From contig NZ_CP121446.1 of assembly GCF_030643905.1 (NCBI RefSeq), positions 2,170,001 to 2,234,000 of the forward strand: DNA of 64,000 nt, given 5' to 3'. The translations under genes and the position numbers were made by a program. Every line of letters begins with the position of its first letter. Position 1 is the stretch's first letter. This DNA comes from Flavobacterium sp. IMCC34852 (GTDB taxonomy: Bacteria; Bacteroidota; Bacteroidia; Flavobacteriales; Flavobacteriaceae). Of this stretch, positions 9,982-18,382 are shown in pieces. The notes beneath the pieces were generated by a model. The model was not told where the DNA came from. It ran no database searches and was given only the letters and a program-made list of their open reading frames with translations.

Positions 9982-12783
9982 ATGAAAAGTACAGAAATTG
10001 CTACACTAGAACCCAAGAAAAACATCCTAATTAAAGGTGCTCAAATTCACAATCTTAAAGATTTAGATGTGGTCATACCTCGTAATGAATTGGTAGTTAT
10101 AACCGGTTTGTCAGGTTCAGGAAAATCTAGTTTAGCCTTTGATACACTTTATGCAGAAGGACAACGTCGATATGTAGAAAGTTTGTCTTCATATGCACGT
10201 CAGTTTTTAGGCCGATTAGACAAACCTAAAGTAGAATATATCAAAGGCATTGCTCCTGCAATTGCTATTGAACAGAAAGTAAATACAACCAATGCACGTT
10301 CTACCGTTGGTACTTCCACAGAAATTTATGATTATTTGAAATTACTTTTCGCTAGAATTGGAAAAACTTTTTCTCCAATTTCTGGTAATGAAGTCAAAAA
10401 AGATACTGTTACTGATGTCGTAAATGCTGTTAAACAATTTGATCTAAACTCCAAATGGTTATTGCTTTCTCCTATTCATCTGGAAAAAGGAAGACAACTG
10501 GAAGACAAACTAAAAGTATTACTCCAACAGGGTTTTGCTCGTATTTTGGTTGATAATGAAATGGTTCGTTTGGATCAAATCGACCAACATTCTTTAGACA
10601 ATAAAGACATTTTACTAATCATCGACAGGATTGTGCTTAGTGCTGAAACTTCTGAAGATGAAGACTTTTATAATCGTTTGGCCGATGCCGTTCAAACTGC
10701 TTTTTTTGAGGGTAAAGGAATTTGCTATTTGCAAGAATTGGAAACCAATAAGCGCTTAGAATTCAGCTCTAATTTTGAGTTGGACGGCATGACATTTTTA
10801 GAGCCTAACATTCATTTATTTAGTTTTAATAATCCATATGGCGCTTGCCCAACATGTGAAGGATATGGTAATATTATAGGTATCGATGAAGAATTGGTTA
10901 TACCAAACACTTCACTTTCTATATTTGAAAATGCTATTTTCCCATGGCGTGGAGAAAGCATGAGTTGGTATCGTGATCAATTGGTTAACCATGCTTACAA
11001 ATTTGATTTTCCTATTCACAAACCTTATTTTGAATTGACTGAAGCACAAAAAGATTTGGTTTGGAAAGGGAATAATTTTTTCACCGGTTTGGATGATTTT
11101 TTCCAAGAGTTAGAAGAAAAGAATTATAAAATACAAAACCGCGTCATGCTCTCACGCTATCGTGGAAAAACTAAATGTAGTACCTGTAAGGGAAAAAGAT
11201 TAAGAAAAGAAGCCAATTATATTACTGTAGGTGGTATAACAATTTCGGAATTGGTTGATATGTCTATCAAAAGATTGATACCATTCTTTTCTGATTTGAA
11301 ACTGTCGGATTACGATGCTAAAGTCGCTAAACGGCTTTTAATAGAAATCAATAACCGATTGGCCTTTTTAAGTGATGTTGGTCTCGATTATTTGACCTTG
11401 AACAGAAACTCTGCCACGCTTTCCGGCGGTGAATCACAACGAATTAACTTAGCGACTTCACTGGGAAGTAGTTTGGTTGGTTCAATGTATATTCTAGATG
11501 AACCAAGCATTGGTCTGCACCCAAAAGACACAGAGCGATTAATCAAAGTATTAAAAAATCTTCGCGATTTAGGTAATACCGTTATTGTGGTTGAACACGA
11601 TGAAGATATCATGAAAGCGGCCGACAGAATCATCGATATTGGTCCGGAAGCCGGAACTTTTGGTGGTGAATTGGTCGCCGAAGGCACTTTTGATGAAATC
11701 TTGCACGCAGATTCATTAACCGCTAAATATTTAAACGGACAATTAAAGATTTCGGTTCCAAAAAAACGCAGGAAATCAAACAACTTCATCGAAATTAAAG
11801 GCGCACGCGAAAACAATTTGCAAAACATTGATGTAGCTTTTCCCTTGGAAAGTCTAACGGTAATTACCGGAGTTTCAGGAAGTGGAAAAAGTACGCTCGT
11901 CAAAAAGATTTTATTTCCGGCGATGCAAAAAAAGCTGGAAGGCATCGGTGACAAAGCCGGACAGTTCAGCGAATTGACCGGAAGTTTTTCACACATTAAA
12001 CACATCGAATACGTAGACCAAAACCCAATTGGAAGAAGTTCACGCTCGAATCCGGTGACTTATATCAAGGCTTATGATGACATTCGTGATTTGTATGCCA
12101 AGGAAAAACTCTCTAAAGTTAGAGGTTATCAAGCCAAGCATTTCTCTTTCAATGTTGACGGCGGAAGATGTGAAACTTGTAAAGGTGAAGGTTCTATAAA
12201 TGTAGAAATGGTATTCATGGCCGACGTTTCTTTACCTTGTGATACTTGTGGTGGTAAACGCTTTAAAAAGGAAGTTTTAGAAGTTGCTTTTGAAGGCAAA
12301 AACATTGATGATATCCTAACGATGACCATCGATGATTCAATTGCATTTTTTTCAGAGCACAAGCAAAATAAAATCATTCAAAAACTGCAACCTTTACAAG
12401 ATGTTGGTTTAGGCTATGTACAATTGGGACAATCTTCTTCTACCCTTTCAGGCGGAGAAGCGCAGCGTATTAAGTTGGCTTCATTTTTAGTAAAAGGTGT
12501 AACCAAAGAAAAAGCATTATTTGTTTTTGACGAACCCACGACCGGATTGCATTTCCATGACATCAAAAAACTATTAGCTTCGTTTGATGCTTTGATTGAA
12601 AAAGGACACTCGATTATAGTGATTGAGCATAATCTCGACTTAATCAAATGTGCCGATTGGATTATTGATTTAGGTCCGGAAGGTGGAGAAAACGGTGGTC
12701 AATTATTGGCCTTCGGAACTCCGGAAGAGCTTGTGAAAAATAAAAAATCAATTACTGCCGAATACCTAAAAGACAAACTATAA
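9982..12783 (+). CDS. uvrA: excinuclease ABC subunit A
   Basis: UvrA is the DNA-damage recognition ATPase of nucleotide excision repair. The protein has 933 residues, the usual length. There are two ABC modules: Walker A GLSGSGKSSLAFDTLYAEGQ near residue 45, LSGGE signatures in both halves, a second Walker A GVSGSGKSTLVKK in the C-terminal half, and DEPSIGLHPKD and DEPTTGLH for the Walker B/D-loop parts. CxxC pairs of the zinc modules are present (CPTC, CSTC...C, CETC/CDTC). It is monocistronic: a promoter lies close upstream, and a bidirectional terminator 1 base after the stop separates it from the convergent peptidase gene. Confidence 0.98.
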   Translation: MKSTEIATLEPKKNILIKGAQIHNLKDLDVVIPRNELVVITGLSGSGKSSLAFDTLYAEGQRRYVESLSSYARQFLGRLDKPKVEYIKGIAPAIAIEQKVNTTNARSTVGTSTEIYDYLKLLFARIGKTFSPISGNEVKKDTVTDVVNAVKQFDLNSKWLLLSPIHLEKGRQLEDKLKVLLQQGFARILVDNEMVRLDQIDQHSLDNKDILLIIDRIVLSAETSEDEDFYNRLADAVQTAFFEGKGICYLQELETNKRLEFSSNFELDGMTFLEPNIHLFSFNNPYGACPTCEGYGNIIGIDEELVIPNTSLSIFENAIFPWRGESMSWYRDQLVNHAYKFDFPIHKPYFELTEAQKDLVWKGNNFFTGLDDFFQELEEKNYKIQNRVMLSRYRGKTKCSTCKGKRLRKEANYITVGGITISELVDMSIKRLIPFFSDLKLSDYDAKVAKRLLIEINNRLAFLSDVGLDYLTLNRNSATLSGGESQRINLATSLGSSLVGSMYILDEPSIGLHPKDTERLIKVLKNLRDLGNTVIVVEHDEDIMKAADRIIDIGPEAGTFGGELVAEGTFDEILHADSLTAKYLNGQLKISVPKKRRKSNNFIEIKGARENNLQNIDVAFPLESLTVITGVSGSGKSTLVKKILFPAMQKKLEGIGDKAGQFSELTGSFSHIKHIEYVDQNPIGRSSRSNPVTYIKAYDDIRDLYAKEKLSKVRGYQAKHFSFNVDGGRCETCKGEGSINVEMVFMADVSLPCDTCGGKRFKKEVLEVAFEGKNIDDILTMTIDDSIAFFSEHKQNKIIQKLQPLQDVGLGYVQLGQSSSTLSGGEAQRIKLASFLVKGVTKEKALFVFDEPTTGLHFHDIKKLLASFDALIEKGHSIIVIEHNLDLIKCADWIIDLGPEGGENGGQLLAFGTPEELVKNKKSITAEYLKDKL

Positions 12784-12784
12784 A

Positions 12785-12809
12785 AAAAGCCTTCCAACGG
12801 AAGGCTTTT
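12785..12809. terminator. bidirectional terminator between uvrA and the M28 peptidase gene
   Basis: AAAAGCCTTCC at 12785-12795 pairs perfectly with GGAAGGCTTTT at 12799-12809 across a 3-base loop. A/T runs on both sides allow function on either strand. The two convergent stop codons almost touch the hairpin. Confidence 0.88.
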
Positions 12810-12811
12810 GA

Positions 12812-13987
12812 TTATTCTATTATTATTTTTTTGGATATCCTATTCTTCGCTGTTTCCAAAACTGCCAAATATATTCCTTTTGACAATCCTGTTAAAGAAA
12901 CAGTTTCTATGAGTTGTGCATTTTCAATTTGTTTATTGATAACACTTTTTCCTTGTAAATCGACCAATGTAAAAGTATAATGGCTATCGGTTAATGTTCC
13001 TAAACTAATATTCAAAAAATCCTTGGCCGGACTCGGATAAAAACTCACTTGATACTCATTGGACAAATCATTAGTTGCCAATGTTGTGGAAGCCACAGCA
13101 AAATTCAACATCGCACCGGTAGCGGCTTTGGCAATGTTATAAACATAATGCGGATCCATATTGACCAATAAATCGGTTGAAGTGTGGCGATGCGGCGTTT
13201 CATTTCTTTCAAAAAAACCGGTAATCACTTCATTGTTATCTTCAAACGGCATATAATCTGAAGCATAAGCATAAGACAAATAAGTGTTTAAAGGAGAATA
13301 CAATTGGGTACAAGTAATCAACTGGTTGGTGAAAGCATTGGATGCGGCATTATTGGACGTTGGGCTTCCGGTATCTCGCTCACAAGTAATGGTATCATTG
13401 GTCATATCAGCTCTTCCGCCTACTTCATCAATATTAAAAACCAAACGAATATCCATTTTAGGATTCGTGGCATTGACTACTGAAGAAACAAAGTTTTGGC
13501 TTCCCACCAAACCATCTTCTTCACCACTGAAATTGATAAATTTTATCGAATATTCTGTTGGAATATTTTGCAACAACCGTGCGACTTCAAAAATAGTAAC
13601 TACACCGCTTCCGTTGTCATTGGTTCCTTTTCCGGTTATGGTATCATAATGTCCGCAAATAATCACAAACTTATCGGGATAAAGTGTTCCCACTTTAGTC
13701 ACCACTAAATTTTTACAAGTCGTACCGGCGTTTGTAAAGCTGTATTCTTGTATTTGTGCAGCCGTATAACCGTAACTTAAATATTCGGCTTTCAACCAGT
13801 CGAGTGTGTTTTGCAAAGCGGTTGTTCCTCTCCTTTTTATGCCTAAATTTTCAAATTCGGTTAGGTTGGTCAAAACATTAGTTTCTGAAACTTGTTCAAC
13901 TACAGTTCCGTAAAAAGGCACATAAGTTTGACCATAGCCATTTGATATTAAGAACAAAAAGGATAATGAAAATAGTAGGTTTTTCAT
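12812..13987 (-). CDS. secreted M28-family metallopeptidase with T9SS type A sorting domain
   Basis: The start used is the ATG at 13987, which gives a standard signal peptide (MKNLLFSLSFLFLISNGYGQ) and 391 residues. A longer frame to 14122 adds a non-signal hydrophobic leader and is unlikely. The M28 zinc-peptidase core shows the metal-ligand motifs GHYDT, NDNGSGV and NFSGEEDGLVGSQ (catalytic Glu), a later Asp in FNIDEVGG, and a His in the ETPHRHTSTD segment. The last 75 residues (from FYPSPAKDFLNISL to KKIIIE) are a Por-secretion type A signal, so the enzyme is exported through T9SS. It probably acts as an extracellular aminopeptidase. It has no obvious operon partner. Confidence 0.92.
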   Translation of the reverse strand: MKNLLFSLSFLFLISNGYGQTYVPFYGTVVEQVSETNVLTNLTEFENLGIKRRGTTALQNTLDWLKAEYLSYGYTAAQIQEYSFTNAGTTCKNLVVTKVGTLYPDKFVIICGHYDTITGKGTNDNGSGVVTIFEVARLLQNIPTEYSIKFINFSGEEDGLVGSQNFVSSVVNATNPKMDIRLVFNIDEVGGRADMTNDTITCERDTGSPTSNNAASNAFTNQLITCTQLYSPLNTYLSYAYASDYMPFEDNNEVITGFFERNETPHRHTSTDLLVNMDPHYVYNIAKAATGAMLNFAVASTTLATNDLSNEYQVSFYPSPAKDFLNISLGTLTDSHYTFTLVDLQGKSVINKQIENAQLIETVSLTGLSKGIYLAVLETAKNRISKKIIIE

Positions 13988-14262
13988 TGAAATTTTAATA
14001 AAATAAAGTTGATTAGTTTGAAAATTCGTTAGCAAATGTACTAAAATTTTAAACATATTCAATAGTATAAAAACAAAATGCAAGACAAATAAATGATTCG
14101 TAAGGCCTTGTATTAATGACAATTAGACCATCTTAATCAAACCTTAAGAATTTATTTACGGGCTTTGGCACACGTATTGAAATGTACCTTACAACAGCAA
14201 TAATAACTGTTCGAAGACGCTGAAAATCGAAAGAGTAAGCAAAACTCAAATTTGTATTGATT

Positions 14263-14856
14263 ATGAAAAAAATTACCCTTTTAGTAGCTACTGTTTTACT
14301 GGTTGGAAACGTAGTGAATGCAACAGAAGTAAGAACGAGATTTAGCTTTGATGAGCCAATCTCATTTGTGGAAAGAGGCATTGAGTTTTTTGTTTTTCCA
14401 AATGGAGACTTTGATTTTAACACTCGTCCACAAGACAGCGAAGGTGATTATTATTACCGAACTGCCGGAAAAAGAGGAACAAAAGCTACAGCAGCCAGAG
14501 GCACTGTAAATTACGGAACTCGAATTGAACATGATAGTTTTGGCAGAGTAAGACGAGTTGGTAACACTTTTATCAACTACGACAGCCGAGACAGAGTCAG
14601 CCGAATTGGAACGGTTTATATGAGATACAACAGATATGCATTAACACAAATTGGAGGAATGAGTATTATCTACAACCGCAGAGGTGATATTGTAAACATG
14701 GTTGGAAGCATTAAAGGTTTTAGAAATCAGGGGTATGTTTACCAAAACAACTATGATTATGACAACGATTATGCTACAAACAACCCAAGAAATGATGATG
14801 ATTATTACTACTACAAAGCTGATGGCACAAAGGCCAAGATTGAGGATAAAAAATAA
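14263..14856 (+). CDS. small secreted protein with YD-like repeats, function unknown
   Basis: The ATG at 14263 is preferred over a TTG two codons earlier. The 197-residue protein starts with a signal peptide (MKKITLLVATVLLVGNVVNA). The centre has at least three short repeats of the pattern RVxxIGxxxIxYxxR (HDSFGRVRRVGNTFINYD, RDRVSRIGTVYMRYN, LTQIGGMSIIYNRRG), which recall RHS/YD beta strands. The C-terminal tail is strikingly rich in Tyr, Asp and Asn. No catalytic residues are seen. It stands alone between the peptidase and the MFS gene and ends at a strong shared terminator. I do not recognise a named family; a periplasmic or surface structural role is possible. Confidence 0.8.
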   Translation: MKKITLLVATVLLVGNVVNATEVRTRFSFDEPISFVERGIEFFVFPNGDFDFNTRPQDSEGDYYYRTAGKRGTKATAARGTVNYGTRIEHDSFGRVRRVGNTFINYDSRDRVSRIGTVYMRYNRYALTQIGGMSIIYNRRGDIVNMVGSIKGFRNQGYVYQNNYDYDNDYATNNPRNDDDYYYYKADGTKAKIEDKK

Positions 14857-14888
14857 ATAGTTAGTTGTTTTGGTTAGGTTTTGATGAA

Positions 14889-14924
14889 AAAAATCCCGCA
14901 AAGTTTTCACGATGCGGGATTTTT
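14889..14924. terminator. bidirectional terminator between the small secreted protein and MFS genes
   Basis: AAAAATCCCGC at 14889-14899 pairs with GCGGGATTTTT at 14914-14924 around a 14-base loop. It serves the convergent genes on either side. Confidence 0.85.
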
Positions 14925-14947
14925 GATTTTATAATTATTTGTTTGGA

Positions 14948-16384
14948 TTAGTGTCCACCACTCACTTTTTTATCAAAATCAATTCCTTGGCTTCTTAATA
15001 TTCCGCTTACTTTCCATGCATAAAATGCCAAATAAGCAAAGCACAAAACACCTACTATATAACTTGCATGAATCGTAGTTAAATCGGCTACATAACCTTG
15101 TAACCAACTTACCAATCCGCCGCCCATAATCATCATAATCAAGAAACTACTTCCTTGACTGGTATGTTTTCCTAAACCACTAATAGCTAAGGTAAAAATA
15201 CATGGCCAAAGTGTACTGCAGAATAAACCAACACTAGTAAAAGCATAAACACTTACCATACCATCAGTAGCCATTCCTACTAGTAAAGCTGCGATACCTA
15301 AAACAGAGAAAATCAACAACATTCTCGCAGGATTTCCTTTACTCGCCATATCTGCAAATATCAATACTAAAATAATTAAAGCATAAACATAGAATGGTGT
15401 TAAATCGTGATCCATAAATTTATTTACTCCTAAGAAAACAGCAAAAGCCAAATAAGGAGCAATAAATCTCAGTATTTTTTGGGTATTCATATTATCTGTA
15501 AAAGCTTCAACGGCTCCAGTCCAACGACCAATCATCAAACTAGCCCAGTACAACGAAATAAAAGGAGCGATATCTTTGGTAGCAAATCCTAAATCGCCTT
15601 CCATATATGCAGGTAAGTTACTGGCTGTAGAAACTTCTACTCCAACATAAACAAAAATGCCAATCATACCCAAAATCAATTGTGGATATTTAAGAGCCGA
15701 ACTTCTGGTGTTGTTCGCTTCTCCTTCAACTTCAACAACCGCTGCCGGTTTGTCCGGTAAGGAAGAAAACTTTAATAAAACAGCAACTAATAAGAAAGCT
15801 ACGCCAAGAACCAAATAAGGAGTTTTTACACTTTCAATACTCATTTCAGTATCGCCTGAAATGGCCGAACCAAAAATAGCAAAACTTACAATCAGCGGTC
15901 CAATAGTAGTCCCAAGATTGTTAATTCCTCCTGCCATGGTTAAACGTTGTGAACCGGTCGTTATTGGTCCCAAAGCAATAGCCAAAGGATTCGCCACTGT
16001 TTGCTGTAATGAAAAACCAAGCGCCACGATAAATAATCCGGAAAGCATCAATGGAAACGAACCGGTATTTGCCGCAGGATAAAATAATAATGTTCCTAAA
16101 GCTGAAATCACAAGACCTAATGCCAAAGAATTTTTATATCCAATTCTATTAATCAAGTCGCCTTTTGTCAAATACGAAATAATCATATAAATAATAGACC
16201 CAACAGTGTAAGCTACATAAAAAGCTACAGATACCAACTGACTTTCCCCTTGGGTTAAATCAAAAGCTTTCTTAAAAACGGGAATTAAAATATCGTTACT
16301 CGCGGCAACAAATCCCCAGAAGAAAAATACGGTGACTAGTGGAATAAACTGTGCCCAATTGGTCTTTAGATTTTGTGTACTCAT
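14948..16384 (-). CDS. sugar MFS transporter (FucP/GluP-like family)
   Basis: This 478-residue protein has about 12 hydrophobic membrane segments. It begins with FIPLVTVFFFWGFVAASNDILIPVFK, the conserved opening of the Bacteroidota sugar:H+ symporters related to FucP and GluP. Other family marks are SVAFYVAYTVGS, NPLAIALGP and the GGINNLGTTIGPLIVSF segment. It should move monosaccharides or short oligosaccharides across the inner membrane. It follows the GH43 gene on the same strand after a 227-base gap, so it is a plausible terminal import step for PUL2 products. The gap and its possible operator suggest that it can also have its own promoter. The exact sugar cannot be told. Confidence 0.9.
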   Translation of the reverse strand: MSTQNLKTNWAQFIPLVTVFFFWGFVAASNDILIPVFKKAFDLTQGESQLVSVAFYVAYTVGSIIYMIISYLTKGDLINRIGYKNSLALGLVISALGTLLFYPAANTGSFPLMLSGLFIVALGFSLQQTVANPLAIALGPITTGSQRLTMAGGINNLGTTIGPLIVSFAIFGSAISGDTEMSIESVKTPYLVLGVAFLLVAVLLKFSSLPDKPAAVVEVEGEANNTRSSALKYPQLILGMIGIFVYVGVEVSTASNLPAYMEGDLGFATKDIAPFISLYWASLMIGRWTGAVEAFTDNMNTQKILRFIAPYLAFAVFLGVNKFMDHDLTPFYVYALIILVLIFADMASKGNPARMLLIFSVLGIAALLVGMATDGMVSVYAFTSVGLFCSTLWPCIFTLAISGLGKHTSQGSSFLIMMIMGGGLVSWLQGYVADLTTIHASYIVGVLCFAYLAFYAWKVSGILRSQGIDFDKKVSGGH

Positions 16385-16533
16385 AATTATAGTTTTTGGT
16401 TTGGTTGTTAATAGTTATTGTTTACATAAAAATAAGGCTGTTAAATTATCATTTCGATAAATTAAGCCTTACTTCATTGGATAAATATACATTTATAAGT
16501 AAAACACTAATGATGGCTGTAAAATTAGTTATT

Positions 16534-16545
16534 AACGAAATCGTT
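16534..16545. promoter_or_regulatory. possible LacI-type operator upstream of the MFS gene
   Basis: AACGAAATCGTT has 5-bp inverted arms around an AA centre. It lies about 150 bases upstream of the MFS start in the MFS-GH43 gap. LacI-family sites often have this form. It is short and no LacI gene is in the window, so this is a weak call. Confidence 0.22.
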
Positions 16546-16611
16546 TTCTTAACCTCACTTTTGCGAATCTTTCAAGAAAATTACAACGTTTGCGCTTGTT
16601 AATAACTAAAC

Positions 16612-18369
16612 TTAATCTGCTTTTTTGATTTCGCTCTTGGGTCCGATACCATTATTGTTGAAAGCTTCAATCTGGAAATAATAAACATCGGATTTATCCA
16701 AACCGTTGAAGTAGTATTCAGTTTTACCATACACCATAATTGAACCGTATAATTTATCGGCCGATTTGCCAAAGTAAATTACATAACCGTCTGCGTTTTG
16801 TTCTTGTTGCCATTTGAACCAAACATTTCTGCGTTCACCTTTTACTTTTGGACCCGAACGCAACGGTACAAATCCTTTTACTTCACTTGGCTTTTCTCCA
16901 TTTCCTTTGCCAAAAACCCTAAAACCGCTGATCGCAAATTTGCCCGTTGGCATTCCGATATTCTCCAGTTTTAAATAACGAGCTGAAACCGGAGTTGACA
17001 GTTCAATATATTCATGCGGCACATCTTTAGTACTTTTGCTTTTATCGATTAGAACGTTCCACTTTTTGCCGTCATTGGAGGTAAAAATGATGTATTTGTG
17101 TCCCAATGTAGTTTCGGGTTTGCCCATAATCTCTGCATCCTGATCGGCATAATTAATTTGAATGGCGTTAATGGTACTTTTTTCGCCCAAATCCGAAATA
17201 AGGTATTCTCCTTTATTAGCGGTTTTGGCCGACCAATAGGTTTTAATATCTTCATCTACGGAAAGGTTCGCCTGAAATCCACCCAGTGTTGAAGAGACTT
17301 GAACAGGTTTGTTATAATTCAGCAACATCCAACCGGCAAAGCTCTCGCTTAAATGGTCTTTATTTTCCGAAGGTAAAAACGTTGGATAATCACCATAAGC
17401 AGTGTTAGAATACAAAATATCATTTTTATCAAATCCGGCAGGCCAAATCCCTAAACGGCGTTCAAAATTGTTCTTGACACAAATGCCAATGGTAGAAATA
17501 TGCCAATACTGATTGTTGGCATCTGTAAAAGTCGCTCCATGTCCGGCGCCACGAGCAAATCCGCCCGGTTTATAAGAAAACGGGTTATGCGATTGGTATT
17601 CAAAAGGTCCTAGCGGATGGTCCCCAACATAAACACCATCGGCATAACCGCTAAATTCGGTTCCGGGCGCGCCGTATTGGAGATAATATTTACCGTTGTG
17701 TTTGGTCATAAATGCTCCTTCGGTAAAGGGTTGCAGAAAAGTGTTGTCGTTGTATTCACCAAACCTTTCCCAGCCATGCTCGTCATCGTTTAAAGCCAAA
17801 ACCGGAATTCTTTCTCCTTCAGGTTGGAAAGTTTTACGATTGAGTTTCATTCCGTACAACGGATATAAATTGCTCGAACCGTAATATTCATAGACTTCGT
17901 CTTTTTCTTTGTCCCAAAAAATCTGCGGATCCCAAGCGGCTGCTTCTGATTTATGAATCAGCTCCTTCCACTCGCCTTTCTGCGGATTGGTACTCATCCA
18001 AAGCGGGAAATCTTTACCGTGTGTTGAGCCTACGACCAATAAAGTATCATTGACATAAGACAACGATGGTGCACACAATTCATCATAAACTTTGTGTTCG
18101 GGACGAAGAAACTTCTTCGATATAAACTTCCAATCCGACATGTCTTTACTGTGCCAATAACCCCATTGATTGGTCGAAAAAAGATAGTATTCGCCTTTGA
18201 AGAAAGTAATCACAGGATCGGCAGTCGCGCGATGTTTTCCTTGGTTTACAAAATTGGGAATAGGGCAATAACCGTAGTCAATATTAATCGGATTGCAATA
18301 CGTTTTTTGTTGGGCGATTCCATAATTTGAACTCAATAACAGCAATAGTAAGGCAATCCGATGTTTCAT
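16612..18369 (-). CDS. GH43-family glycoside hydrolase with CBM32-like and Fn3-like C-terminal domains
   Basis: This 585-residue protein has a signal peptide (cleavage near AQ20). The five-bladed GH43 propeller occupies about 21-330. The family's three acidic residues are visible: D51 in TADPVI (base), D147 in AAAWDPQIF (pKa modulator) and E217 in FTEGAF (acid). An F5/8C (CBM32-like) sandwich follows at about 340-490 (VSSTLGGFQANLSVDEDIKT...ARYLKLENI), then an Fn3-like module at about 500-585. GH43 enzymes are exo- or endo-acting on arabinosyl, xylosyl or galactosyl linkages, and the specificity is unclear here. It starts 14 bases after the GH97 stop and so belongs to the same transcript. In a glucan locus it may remove side sugars. 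Confidence 0.85.
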   Translation of the reverse strand: MKHRIALLLLLLSSNYGIAQQKTYCNPINIDYGYCPIPNFVNQGKHRATADPVITFFKGEYYLFSTNQWGYWHSKDMSDWKFISKKFLRPEHKVYDELCAPSLSYVNDTLLVVGSTHGKDFPLWMSTNPQKGEWKELIHKSEAAAWDPQIFWDKEKDEVYEYYGSSNLYPLYGMKLNRKTFQPEGERIPVLALNDDEHGWERFGEYNDNTFLQPFTEGAFMTKHNGKYYLQYGAPGTEFSGYADGVYVGDHPLGPFEYQSHNPFSYKPGGFARGAGHGATFTDANNQYWHISTIGICVKNNFERRLGIWPAGFDKNDILYSNTAYGDYPTFLPSENKDHLSESFAGWMLLNYNKPVQVSSTLGGFQANLSVDEDIKTYWSAKTANKGEYLISDLGEKSTINAIQINYADQDAEIMGKPETTLGHKYIIFTSNDGKKWNVLIDKSKSTKDVPHEYIELSTPVSARYLKLENIGMPTGKFAISGFRVFGKGNGEKPSEVKGFVPLRSGPKVKGERRNVWFKWQQEQNADGYVIYFGKSADKLYGSIMVYGKTEYYFNGLDKSDVYYFQIEAFNNNGIGPKSEIKKAD

Positions 18370-18382
18370 CTAAAGTGATTTT